Shown in pieces: positions 23,975 through 30,943 of a DNA stretch of 30,943 nt. Below the pieces are notes generated by a model. That model saw only the letters and a program-made list of their open reading frames with translations, ran no database searches and was not told the origin of the DNA. The stretch's first letter is position 1. Each line of letters starts with the position of its first letter. The position numbers and the translations under genes were made by a program. The stretch is from RGIG5612 sp017511185 (GTDB lineage Bacteria; Bacillota; Clostridia; Lachnospirales; Lachnospiraceae), in NCBI GenBank assembly GCA_017511185.1, contig JAFWLF010000116.1:1-30943 (forward strand), given 5' to 3'.

Positions 23975-24493
23975 ATGGTTACAGAATCCAGTACGATCTA
24001 TAAATTAATGATCCTGTATATGCTGAACAAACTTGATTCACAGCTGACAAACGCGCAACTGTCCGGTTTTTTCATTTCCAATGACTATACGGATTATTTC
24101 ACACTGCAGCAGACGCTGTCAGATCTGGTAGAATCCAAATTTGTGGAAAAGATCACGATCCGCAACACATCCTATTACAGCATCACACCAGAGGGCTATG
24201 AATCACTGACTTTCTTTAAGAATCAGATCCCTAAAGGCGCGCTGGAAGATATGAACCAGTATCTGGATAACAACAAATATGCACTGAAAAATGAGGTCGG
24301 TACACAGGCCGATTACTATAAACACACCAGCGGCGACTACATCGCCCACTGTCAGGTCATGGAAGGAAAGTCTCTGCTCTACGAGATCAACATTGCTGTC
24401 CCTAGCGAAGAAGAGGCAGCAAAGATCTGCAGCAACTGGCGGGGCTATTCCGAAGAATTATATGGGCAGATCATGAATGCCCTGCTGCAATAA
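23975..24493 (+). CDS. DUF4364 family protein with winged-helix-like N-terminus
   Basis: A 172-residue protein I recognise as the clostridial DUF4364 family, function unknown. Residues about 8-80 (IYKLMILYMLNKL, then LQQTLSDLVESKFVEKI and SYYSITPEGYESLTFF) have the rhythm of a PadR/MarR-like winged helix, including the ITPEG turn common to such domains. The C-terminal half (about 100-172) is mixed alpha/beta and could be a dimerisation or ligand domain. A DNA-binding regulator is plausible but unproven. GGTGG lies close upstream of the ATG. It is the first gene of a two-gene unit with engB and is divergent from rho. Confidence 0.8.
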   Translation: MVTESSTIYKLMILYMLNKLDSQLTNAQLSGFFISNDYTDYFTLQQTLSDLVESKFVEKITIRNTSYYSITPEGYESLTFFKNQIPKGALEDMNQYLDNNKYALKNEVGTQADYYKHTSGDYIAHCQVMEGKSLLYEINIAVPSEEEAAKICSNWRGYSEELYGQIMNALLQ

Positions 24494-24494
24494 T

Positions 24495-25085
24495 ATGGTC
24501 ATTAAATCTGTTGAACTGGAGATCGTGTGCGGGCCGACCAGCAAGCTGCCAGCTACCACGCTGCCGGAGATCGCATTTGCAGGAAGATCCAATGTCGGAA
24601 AGTCTTCCCTTATTAACGTACTGATCAACCGGAAGGGGCTGGCGCGTACGTCCAGTCAGCCTGGCAAGACCCAGACCATCAATTTCTATAACGTTAATAA
24701 AGAACTCTATTTTGTTGACCTGCCGGGATACGGTTTTGCAAAGACATCCAAGGCGGAACAGGCAAAATGGGGTGTCATGATCGATAAATACCTGCGCACA
24801 TCCAGGCAGTTAAAGACTGTCTTTCTTCTGATCGATATCCGTCACGAAGTCAAAAACAGTGACAAGGAAATGTTTGACTGGGTCAAGGCAAATGGATACG
24901 AGCCGGTGATCATTGCGACCAAAGCAGATAAGATCACACGCAACCAGCTGCCAAAGCAGCTCAAACTGATCCGGGAAGGACTGGGTGTGCAAAAGGCATC
25001 TGAGATTACCATCTTCCCATTCTCTGCCCTGACCAAACAAGGGCGTGATGAAATCTGGAATGCGATCAGTGCATTGATTTCCTAA
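24495..25085 (+). CDS. engB: Ribosome biogenesis GTPase EngB (YihA/YsxC)
   Basis: A 196-residue TRAFAC GTPase needed for late 50S assembly. G1 GRSNVGKS (30-37), G2 with QPGKTQTINFY, G3 DLPGYG (75-80), G4 TKAD (142-145) and a G5 SAL near 174. The chosen ATG (24495) gives the family N-terminus (IKSVELEI) and lies one base after the stop of the DUF4364 gene (TAATATG), so expression is probably coupled; no good ribosome site of its own is seen. An ATG at 24477 in the same frame would add six residues. In many Firmicutes engB follows lon and clpX on one strand; here it converges on the clpX region and no lon is present. Confidence 0.96.
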   Translation: MVIKSVELEIVCGPTSKLPATTLPEIAFAGRSNVGKSSLINVLINRKGLARTSSQPGKTQTINFYNVNKELYFVDLPGYGFAKTSKAEQAKWGVMIDKYLRTSRQLKTVFLLIDIRHEVKNSDKEMFDWVKANGYEPVIIATKADKITRNQLPKQLKLIREGLGVQKASEITIFPFSALTKQGRDEIWNAISALIS

Positions 25086-25106
25086 CAAAAGGAACGTCTC
25101 ACAAGA

Positions 25107-25142
25107 CAAAAAAAGGACCGCCTGAAAGCGGTCCTTCATTTT
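25107..25142. terminator. Bidirectional terminator between engB and the His-rich gene
   Basis: AAGGACCGC (25113-25121), loop CTGAAA, GCGGTCCTT (25128-25136), with A7 on the left (T7 for the minus strand) and a T-rich right flank. Confidence 0.92.
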
Positions 25143-25149
25143 ATTATTC

Positions 25150-25806
25150 TTACAGTCTTTCAAATACTTCCACGACTTTGTCTTTCAGTTCTTCTTCGGT
25201 TGGTCCGAATACGATGCTTGCAAAGCCGATAGCAGCACCCTGCGGCTCATGCCCTTCAATATTCAGAGTCGAACCAGTCGTGGAGAATGTCGTTGTCGGA
25301 CCATGCTCTTTAATATAACCTTTTACATGTCCGATCAAAGCACCGATGGAATCCAGCCATGCTGTCAGTTCATGGATGGCATCTTCCATGGCAACTTTTG
25401 CCTGCTCCGGATCTGTCAGGATATCCTTTTCAAAGGAGCAGATGGTTGCGCCTTCATGGCTGTGTGTTTCCAGAACGGAATAGCCTGCCACTTCATAGGT
25501 ATGGCCGTGGTCGTGATCGTGATGATCATGATCATGGTCGTGATCGTGACATCCGCAGTCACAGTCATCATCGTGATCATGGTGATGATGCTCGTGATCG
25601 TGATCCTCGCAGCCGCACTCCTCATCATGGTGGTGATGGTGATGATGCTCATGCTCATGATCGTGATCATGGTGGTGATGCTCATGTTCATGGTCGTGAT
25701 CATGATGGTGATGATGTTCGTGCTCGTGCTCGTGATGATGCTCGTGCTCTTCGTGGCAGCAGCACTCTTCCTTTTCTTCGTTCTCTATATGCTCATGTTC
25801 ACTCAT
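25150..25806 (-). CDS. Histidine-rich metal-binding protein, partner of COG0523 GTPase
   Basis: A 218-residue protein in two parts. Residues 1-102 are almost only His, Asp, Glu and Cys: I count 47 His and 8 Cys (CCC at 15-17, CGC at 64-66, CDCGC at 82-86). Such a tract should bind many Ni, Zn, Co or Cu ions. Residues 103-218 form a non-repetitive domain of about 115 residues with a YEVAGYSVLETHSHEGA start, a helix around AMEDAIHELTAWLDSIGALIGHVKGYI, and a C-terminal FGPTEEELKDKVVEVFERL. I do not recognise that domain. No signal peptide, so cytoplasmic. It starts 18 bases after the COG0523 GTPase and has AGAGGT upstream. By analogy with HypB, CooJ and UreE it may store or hand over a metal; the metal is unknown. 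Confidence 0.85.
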   Translation of the reverse strand: MSEHEHIENEEKEECCCHEEHEHHHEHEHEHHHHHDHDHEHEHHHHDHDHEHEHHHHHHHDEECGCEDHDHEHHHHDHDDDCDCGCHDHDHDHDHHDHDHGHTYEVAGYSVLETHSHEGATICSFEKDILTDPEQAKVAMEDAIHELTAWLDSIGALIGHVKGYIKEHGPTTTFSTTGSTLNIEGHEPQGAAIGFASIVFGPTEEELKDKVVEVFERL

Positions 25807-25824
25807 AGTAAGACCTCTTTTCTA

Positions 25825-26454
25825 TTACTCCCAGCTGTTGATCTCTGTGATCATTTCGCGGCAAATTCCAACGGTTCCTTCCGGATCAGTGGTTGTGGAA
25901 ACTCTGTAGAGTTTTGCGTCGCACTTGGAGCTGATCTGTTTTTCTACTTCCGCGATTGTTTCTTCGTCCGTTGCATCGATCTTATTCAGCAGGACATAGT
26001 TTGCGCGGTCGATCTGCTCGTCTACCAAAGCTCCCGCTACACGGCTGATCCTAAGCCATCTGCTTGCATCTACAACAGTGATCAGCGTAATATTCATGTT
26101 TTCATCGTAGTAATCCCACAGCTGCTGAGCTACATCATAAGGACGTGCCAGACCTGTAGTCTCCAGGATAACAAATTCCGGATGCATCTGATCTTCCATT
26201 TTGCTGAGAGCATCCATCAGAGAAGATGCGATCGTGCAGCAAACACAGCCGTTAAACAGTTCCGATGTATACAGACCGGATCCTTCTGTAAAAGCGGTAT
26301 CAACTCCAACCTGTCCGATCTCATTCTCAATGATCGCAACTTTTGTAGAGCCATCTTCCGCGCCGCCTGCGCTGGCAACCATTTCCTTTGCGAGAGGGAT
26401 CAAAACGCTGGTCTTTCCGGAGCCCAAAAAGCCACCTAAAATAATAAGTTTCAT
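25825..26454 (-). CDS. COG0523 (CobW/G3E family) metallochaperone GTPase, short form
   Basis: A 209-residue G3E GTPase. Walker A GGFLGSGKT (7-15), the switch segment IIENEIGQVGVD (41-52), the metal-site motif GCVCC (69-73) that defines COG0523, ETTGLARP (98-105) and the guanine-specificity motif NKID (157-160). It stops soon after the G-domain and lacks the C-terminal CobW_C domain found in YjiA, CobW and YeiR, so any client-binding function must come from elsewhere. Start ATG 26452-26454, six bases after GGAG; the in-frame TTG upstream overlaps that site. The next gene encodes the His-rich protein, which could supply or accept metal in a GTP-driven transfer. COG0523 proteins are often tied to Zn, Co or nitrile hydratase Fe; none of these is indicated here. 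Confidence 0.9.
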   Translation of the reverse strand: MKLIILGGFLGSGKTSVLIPLAKEMVASAGGAEDGSTKVAIIENEIGQVGVDTAFTEGSGLYTSELFNGCVCCTIASSLMDALSKMEDQMHPEFVILETTGLARPYDVAQQLWDYYDENMNITLITVVDASRWLRISRVAGALVDEQIDRANYVLLNKIDATDEETIAEVEKQISSKCDAKLYRVSTTTDPEGTVGICREMITEINSWE

Positions 26455-26466
26455 AGCGCACTCCAA

Positions 26467-26552
26467 TCTGTCATTTCGACATTTATATTATAACTGCTTT
26501 TATTGACTGATTATAAGAAAAAATACCTGACTTTTATTGTTATTTTATTATA
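26467..26552 (-). promoter_or_regulatory. AT-rich spacer with candidate promoter for the GTPase/His-rich pair
   Basis: Between clpX and the GTPase gene. Two TATAAT hexamers occur on the minus strand (26487-26492 and 26510-26515), neither with a convincing -35. No zinc-type (Zur-like) palindrome was recognised and no terminator stem follows clpX, so read-through is possible. Confidence 0.35.
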
Positions 26553-27803
26553 TCATTCCTTGATCATTTTTGAAGTGACCGTCACTTTTTTTACGGATTC
26601 ATCCGAAGGGATCTCATACATCAGATCCATCATCGTATCTTCCATAATACTGCGCAGTCCCCTTGCACCGATCTGCCGCTCGTAAGCCTTATGCGCGATC
26701 TCACGGATGGCATCCTCTTTAAACTGCAGATCCACATGATCCAGTTTGAACAATGCCTGATACTGTTTGATCAGTGCATTCTTAGGCTCTTTCAGGATCT
26801 TGATCAGGTCGTCTTCCGTCAGTGATTTTAAGGACACCACTACAGGGACACGTCCGACAAATTCCGGAATGATCCCGTATTTGATCAGATCCTGCGGCAT
26901 GACCTGTGCAAACAGATCATCCGTTTCCTGTGTATCGCCAGTCAGTATCTCTGCACCGAATCCGATTCCTTTTCTATCTACACGGCCTTCCACGATCTTC
27001 TCCAAACCTGCAAAAGCGCCGCCGCAGATAAACAGGATGTTGCTGGTATTAATGTGCAGCATTTCCTGGCCCGGATGCTTTCTGCCGCCCTGCGGCGGGA
27101 CCGATGCGTCCGTTCCCTCCAGGATCTTTAAGAGTGCCTGCTGTACGCCTTCTCCGGAAACATCACGGGTAATGGATACGTTCTCACTCTTCTTGGTGAT
27201 CTTATCGATCTCATCGATATAAACGATTCCGTACTGTGCTTTATCGATATCGTAATCGGCAGCCTGGATCAGCTTGAGGAGGATGTTCTCCACATCTTCA
27301 CCTACATAGCCTGCTTCAGTCAGTGTTGTAGCATCTGCGATTGCAAATGGCACGTTCAGGATCTTGGCCAGTGTCTGCGCCAGGAAAGTCTTGCCGGAAC
27401 CGGTCGGTCCGAGCATTAAAATGTTGCTCTTCTGCAGTTCCACATCCAGCTCATCCTGTGACAGGACCCGTTTGTAGTGATTATAGACCTGCACGGAAAG
27501 AACTCTCTTGGCCTCTTCCTGTCCTATGACGTACTCATCCAGAAATGCTTTGATCTCTTTCGGTTTATGAAGATGGATGTTCAGATCATCTTTCAGCTGA
27601 TTTTTGCCAAAGGCGGATGCTTCCGGGACATTGTCCAGTCTGTATGTATCAAGCCCCAGGATCTCCATGCAGCGGATGACACAGTCCGGACAGATGGCTG
27701 AACCATTCGGTCCGGTGATGATCTGCGCGCCGATCTCATCGGCTCTTCTTCCACAGAAAGAACAGGTTGGAATATTAGAATTGCCGTTTGTTCTGTCTGC
27801 CAT
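26553..27803 (-). CDS. clpX: ATP-dependent Clp protease ATP-binding subunit ClpX
   Basis: A 416-residue AAA+ unfoldase that feeds ClpP. The N-terminal zinc domain has Cys14, Cys17, Cys38 and Cys41. Walker A GPTGSGKT (132-139), pore-1 loop GYVGE (165-169), Walker B IVYIDEID (193-200), the ClpP-docking loop IGF (280-282) and the arginine-finger/sensor region follow in order. It starts two bases after clpP and they are clearly one transcript. Ends 86 codon-free bases upstream of the GTPase start. Confidence 0.97.
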   Translation of the reverse strand: MADRTNGNSNIPTCSFCGRRADEIGAQIITGPNGSAICPDCVIRCMEILGLDTYRLDNVPEASAFGKNQLKDDLNIHLHKPKEIKAFLDEYVIGQEEAKRVLSVQVYNHYKRVLSQDELDVELQKSNILMLGPTGSGKTFLAQTLAKILNVPFAIADATTLTEAGYVGEDVENILLKLIQAADYDIDKAQYGIVYIDEIDKITKKSENVSITRDVSGEGVQQALLKILEGTDASVPPQGGRKHPGQEMLHINTSNILFICGGAFAGLEKIVEGRVDRKGIGFGAEILTGDTQETDDLFAQVMPQDLIKYGIIPEFVGRVPVVVSLKSLTEDDLIKILKEPKNALIKQYQALFKLDHVDLQFKEDAIREIAHKAYERQIGARGLRSIMEDTMMDLMYEIPSDESVKKVTVTSKMIKE

Positions 27804-27805
27804 TC

Positions 27806-28393
27806 TCAGCCCTCGTGATTCTTGATAACTGCGTCGATCAGTCCGTATTCTTTTGCTTCATCAGCAGTCAGCCAGTTGTCACGCTCGGTATCCTGCTCGA
27901 TCGTTTCGATCGGTTTGCCTGTGTTTTCTGCCAGCAGACGATTCAGGTTTTCGCGGATCCGAAGGATATGTTCTGCATTGATCTTAATATCACTTGCTTG
28001 TCCCTGTGCTCCGCCGGATGGCTGATGGATCATGATCTCGGAATTAGGAAGTGCAAACCTTTTCCCCTTTGCGCCGCCGGCAAGAAGAAATGCGCCCATG
28101 CTGGCTGCCATACCAATGCAGGTAGTGGAAACATCACATTTTACATACTGCATCGTGTCATAGATTGCCATTCCTGCTGTAACACTTCCGCCAGGGGAAT
28201 TGATATAGAAATGAATATCCTTACCCGGATCTTCGCTCTCCAGGAAAAGGAGCTGTGCGACGACAAGGCTGGCGGTGACATCGTTCACTTCCTCACCAAG
28301 GAAAACGATTCTCTCTTTCAGCAATCTGGAATAAATATCATAGGCTCTTTCGCCTCTGCTTGTTGATTCAATAACTGTTGGAACTAAACTCAT
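27806..28393 (-). CDS. clpP: ATP-dependent Clp protease proteolytic subunit
   Basis: A 195-residue serine peptidase that forms the double-ring chamber. Catalytic triad Ser98 (GMAASMGA), His123 (IMIHQPSGG) and Asp172 (TERDNWL); the oxyanion loop NSPGGSV at 65-71. The start is MSLVPTVIE at 28391-28393, six bases after AAGGAGG; an in-frame extension to 28423 reads through the ribosome site and is rejected. Between tig and clpX, as in many Firmicutes. Confidence 0.97.
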   Translation of the reverse strand: MSLVPTVIESTSRGERAYDIYSRLLKERIVFLGEEVNDVTASLVVAQLLFLESEDPGKDIHFYINSPGGSVTAGMAIYDTMQYVKCDVSTTCIGMAASMGAFLLAGGAKGKRFALPNSEIMIHQPSGGAQGQASDIKINAEHILRIRENLNRLLAENTGKPIETIEQDTERDNWLTADEAKEYGLIDAVIKNHEG

Positions 28394-28425
28394 AGGATCC
28401 TCCTTATTTGGTACTATATACAAAT

Positions 28426-28447
28426 GAGGCCGACTGCTGCCGGCCTC
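28426..28447 (-). terminator. Hairpin between tig and clpP
   Basis: GAGGCCG (28426-28432), 8-base loop, CGGCCTC (28441-28447). The minus-strand downstream flank is ATTTGTATATAG, not a real U-tract, so it may attenuate or shape the transcript end rather than stop transcription fully. Confidence 0.55.
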
Positions 28448-28466
28448 GTGATAAACATGTTTCTGA

Positions 28467-29822
28467 TTATGCCTCCGGCTCTGCTGCAGCCTCTTCTGGT
28501 GCCTCTTCTTTTACTTCTTCCTTTGGTTCTACAGCAACACCATTCTCGAACAGGAAGTCTGCTGCCTTGGAAACAGCGATGTCGACCTTCATGCTTTCTT
28601 TTTCTTTGTCTGAAATCATTTCTTTTAATTTATCTAATTCCATACCATAAGAATCGGCCATCTTCTGAAGTTCTTCATCGACCATTTCATCTGTTACTTC
28701 AATGTTTTCTGCCTTTGCAACAGCTTCCAGGACCAGTCTCTGCTGAATGGTCTGAAGAGCATGCGGACGGATGTCTGCCAGGAATTTTTCCGGTGTCTGG
28801 CCGACCAGATTCAGATACTGGTCAAACTTAATTCCCTGGCTTTCCATTCTCATGGCAAAGTCCTGGGCACTCTGCTCAACCTGTGCATCCAGCATAGGAT
28901 CCGGGATATCCATCTGGCTGGCTTCTATAAGTTTAGCGACAAGCTCATTTTGAGCTGTGCTCTTAGCTTCTGCTTCTTTTCTCTCCTGGAATTTCTTGCG
29001 GATGTCTTCCTTGTACTCTTCCAGTGTATCAAACTCAGAAACTTCAGCTGCAAACTCATCATCGATTTCCGGAAGTTCTTTGCTCTTGATGTCGTTCAGT
29101 TTGACCTTGAACACTGCCGGCTTGCCTGCCAGATCTTCTGCCTGATATTCTGCCGGGAATGTCACGTTAACATCAAACTCATCGCCTACGCTGTGTCCGG
29201 CGATCTGATCTTCAAATGTATCAATAAATGAATGTGAACCCAGTGTTAAAATATAGCCTTCAGCTTTTCCTCCCTGGAAGTCCTTGCCATCGATGAATCC
29301 TTCAAAGTCGATATCTACGATATCTCCTTCTTTTGCTGCTCTGCCGTCAACCGGTACGCGGCGGCTGTTCAGCTCACGAACTCTCTCAAGTTCTTTATCG
29401 ATCTCTTCTTCCGGAACAGAGGTATCTGTTTTGGTGTACTCAAGACCTTTGTACTCGCCCAGCGTAACTTCCGGTTTTACAGCGACCTGTACAACATAAA
29501 CAAAGTCTTTTCCACGCTCAAGCTGGATGTCCTGAATCTGCGGGGAAGAAACGATTTCGATTTCCTTGGAAGCTTCATCATAAGCATCCGGATAGGAATC
29601 AGAGATCAGGAAATTAGCAGCATCTTCATAGAATACTTCTACACCATACTGCTTCTCGATCATCTTCTGCGGCACTTTGCCTTTTCTGAATCCCGGCATC
29701 GTGACCTGATTTTTCACTTTGTGGTAAGCTTTGGTAATTGCAGCTTCGATCACTTCTGTATCTGGGACAGTCACCGTGATATTAGCTAAGTTCTTTTCCA
29801 GTTTTTCAACATTCACATTCAT
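28467..29822 (-). CDS. tig: Trigger factor
   Basis: A 451-residue ribosome-bound chaperone. The ribosome-docking signature GFRKGKVP lies at 44-51. The central FKBP-type peptidyl-prolyl isomerase domain runs about 150-245 (GDIVDIDFEGFIDGKDFQGG, then LTLGSHSFIDTFEDQIAGHSVGD). The C-terminal helical arms follow, ending in an acidic Glu/Ala-rich tail (residues about 430-451) of a kind common in Clostridia. AAGGAGG lies 9-10 bases before the ATG. It has its own promoter inside the truA 3' end and is followed by a hairpin, then clpP. Confidence 0.97.
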   Translation of the reverse strand: MNVNVEKLEKNLANITVTVPDTEVIEAAITKAYHKVKNQVTMPGFRKGKVPQKMIEKQYGVEVFYEDAANFLISDSYPDAYDEASKEIEIVSSPQIQDIQLERGKDFVYVVQVAVKPEVTLGEYKGLEYTKTDTSVPEEEIDKELERVRELNSRRVPVDGRAAKEGDIVDIDFEGFIDGKDFQGGKAEGYILTLGSHSFIDTFEDQIAGHSVGDEFDVNVTFPAEYQAEDLAGKPAVFKVKLNDIKSKELPEIDDEFAAEVSEFDTLEEYKEDIRKKFQERKEAEAKSTAQNELVAKLIEASQMDIPDPMLDAQVEQSAQDFAMRMESQGIKFDQYLNLVGQTPEKFLADIRPHALQTIQQRLVLEAVAKAENIEVTDEMVDEELQKMADSYGMELDKLKEMISDKEKESMKVDIAVSKAADFLFENGVAVEPKEEVKEEAPEEAAAEPEA

Positions 29823-29861
29823 TTTAATAAATCCTCCTTAAGGGTTCTCACACAGAATGGT

Positions 29862-29890
29862 ATTTTATCACAGGAATGCGGATTATTCAA
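29862..29890 (-). promoter_or_regulatory. Promoter of tig (and clpP-clpX)
   Basis: On the minus strand TTGAAT (29885-29890), a 17-base spacer and TAAAAT (29862-29867). The -35 overlaps the last codons of truA. Confidence 0.7.
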
Positions 29891-30680
29891 GGTTTTCGTA
29901 GCAGATCTCCACCAATGTCAGACCGTCTGCAGATGCCTTTGGCGCAGATTTCCTCCGGTCTTTTGATTCCAGGATCTCCTTCACATGCTCTGGCGGATAG
30001 ATCCCCATTCCGACCTTCTCCAGCGTTCCTGCTATGATGCGGACCATATTGTACAGGAACCCGTTTCCGGTAATTGTGATATGAACCTTTTTAGCCGGGA
30101 AATCATCCGGGTGGATCTTTTCGGCACCATTTGGCATGACAATGGCTTCTTCCGTCACTTCGAGCGAATAGATTGTCCTCACCATGCTCTTCTGCTGCCC
30201 GCCTGCAGAGGAAAAAGCTGTAAAATCATGTTCCCCCAGAAGATACTTGGCTGCCTGCTTCATTTTGTCTGTATGAAGCTCATAATAGACATAATCCATA
30301 TACAGCCGCTCCTTTGGAAGATTGACCCGGCTGTTTAAAATATCATAGCGGTAGGTCTTGCGGCAGTTTGTATAGCGCGGATGGAAATCCGGGGCGACCT
30401 CTTCTGACCGGACGATTTTTATATCATCCGGCAGCTGCTGATTCAGCGCATACATGATCTTCTCCGGCGGAATTCTGGTATTGGTATCAAATACCGCGAC
30501 ATTCCCCAGCGCATGTACGCCGGAATCTGTGCGGCTGGCCCCGATGATCGTAATATCTTCTTTGAGCAGCTTGGACAGTTCTTCGTTGATCACCTGCTCG
30601 ATGGCAATCCCGTTTTTCTGTATCTGCCAGCCAACGTAATTCGTACCGTCATAAGAAATAATCAGTTTGATCCGTTTCAT
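29883..30680 (-). CDS. truA: tRNA pseudouridine(38-40) synthase
   Basis: A 265-residue TruA that isomerises uridines 38-40 in the anticodon arm. The catalytic Asp is Asp52 in GASRTDSGVHA (47-57). Other family blocks are ISYDGTNYVGWQ (8-19), NCRKTYRY, GEHDFTAFSSAG and NGFLYNMVRIIAGTL. Start ATG 30678-30680 with GGAG nine bases upstream; the extension to 30695 covers this site. It is first in the row truA-tig-clpP-clpX, with a separate promoter for tig. Confidence 0.95.
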   Translation of the reverse strand: MKRIKLIISYDGTNYVGWQIQKNGIAIEQVINEELSKLLKEDITIIGASRTDSGVHALGNVAVFDTNTRIPPEKIMYALNQQLPDDIKIVRSEEVAPDFHPRYTNCRKTYRYDILNSRVNLPKERLYMDYVYYELHTDKMKQAAKYLLGEHDFTAFSSAGGQQKSMVRTIYSLEVTEEAIVMPNGAEKIHPDDFPAKKVHITITGNGFLYNMVRIIAGTLEKVGMGIYPPEHVKEILESKDRRKSAPKASADGLTLVEICYENLE

Positions 30681-30706
30681 GCATTCTTTCTCCATTTGTT
30701 TCCCTG

Positions 30707-30712
30707 ATTATA
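30707..30712 (-). promoter_or_regulatory. -10 element of truA
   Basis: A perfect TATAAT on the minus strand, 26 bases before the truA start. The sequence 17 bases upstream (TCGCAC) is a poor -35. Confidence 0.4.
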
Positions 30713-30800
30713 ATACAGATTGCTCCGCGGTGCGAATGATTCCTTGTTATCTTATTTAATAATTATTCTTTTGTTCTTGCCGGCTGCAGGTGTTATTAAG

Positions 30801-30943
30801 GCAATCATGACCACCGGCTTAGCCGGTGGTTTGCTCTGCGGCTATAAGCCGCTGTTCCCGGCTTGCCCCTAAAGGGGCACCGAAAGTCCGCCTTCCGCAC
30901 TCCATTCCCGGGCCTGACCCTGAAGGGCCTCTCTTACTGCCCT
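30801..30943 (-). mobile_element. Probable right end of an IS200/IS605-like element
   Basis: From about 30801 the sequence changes to a GC-rich run of short palindromes: ACCACCGGCT/AGCCGGTGGT (30810-30830, one-base centre), GCGGCT/AGCCGC (30838-30852), TGCCCCT/AGGGGCA (30864-30879) and CCCT/AGGG (30918-30927). On the minus strand two frames are open from the window edge to stops near the first two palindromes, as expected for the tail of a small transposase gene followed by its terminal hairpins. Sub-terminal hairpins without inverted terminal repeats fit IS200/IS605. It is on the same strand as the putative left end at the other window edge. The family is inference; the palindromes are direct observation. 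Confidence 0.4.

Noticed and set aside
25249..26439. A 396-codon plus-strand open frame antisense to the His-rich and GTPase genes
   Set aside because: Its middle is a Met/Val/Ile run that mirrors His/Asp codons; it has no ribosome site and the minus-strand genes have clear motifs.

Overview
The window looks like a stretch of chromosome from an anaerobic Firmicute of the class Clostridia, most likely the family Lachnospiraceae. This rests on the protein sequences (AddAB instead of RecBCD, a two-gene SufC/SufB-type Fe-S module, a DUF4364 protein, a DUF1385 protein next to prmC-prfA, C-rich L31), on strong GGAGG-type ribosome binding sites, and on promoters close to the sigma-A consensus. Most genes are on the minus strand. 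No tRNA, rRNA or CRISPR array was seen. Both edges carry sequence that does not belong to the neighbouring genes and looks like the two ends of one insertion-sequence type, so the window may be a contig that stopped at a repeated element.

Layout, left to right. 1-2946: a minus-strand operon glpK-tcdA-pepP. The aminopeptidase P gene breaks off after about 215 family-like residues, probably because of a mobile element at the edge. 2987-5799: an operon running from an S66-peptidase-like gene through sufC to a sufB/D-type gene, closed by a terminator. 5842-6435: a lone plus-strand cupin gene with its own extended -10 promoter and a terminator shared with addA. 6452-14214: AEC-family permease, addB and addA with no spacing or with overlaps, driven from a TTGACA promoter that overlaps the upstream region of divergent asnS. 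14223-15738: asnS. 15744-15993: a 250-base imperfect palindrome between convergent asnS and clpB. 16004-18694: clpB. 18784-19028: an array of 39-base units ending in ATTATTCT/AGAATAAT. 19070-22476: rpmE-DUF1385-prmC-prfA. 22485-23918: rho. 23907-25142: DUF4364 gene and engB on the plus strand. 25150-26454: a COG0523 (CobW/G3E) GTPase followed by an extremely His-rich protein. 26553-30712: truA, tig, clpP, clpX.

Functionally the window is mainly housekeeping: protein quality control (Tig, ClpP, ClpX, ClpB), translation (AsnS, RF1, PrmC, L31, TruA, TcdA, EngB), recombination repair (AddAB), transcription termination (Rho), Fe-S assembly (SufC with a SufB-type partner) and glycerol use (GlpK). 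The parts that stand out are the COG0523 GTPase plus His-rich protein pair, the two unrelated intergenic palindromic repeats, the S66-like protein with no serine at the expected nucleophile position, and the mobile-element ends at both edges.
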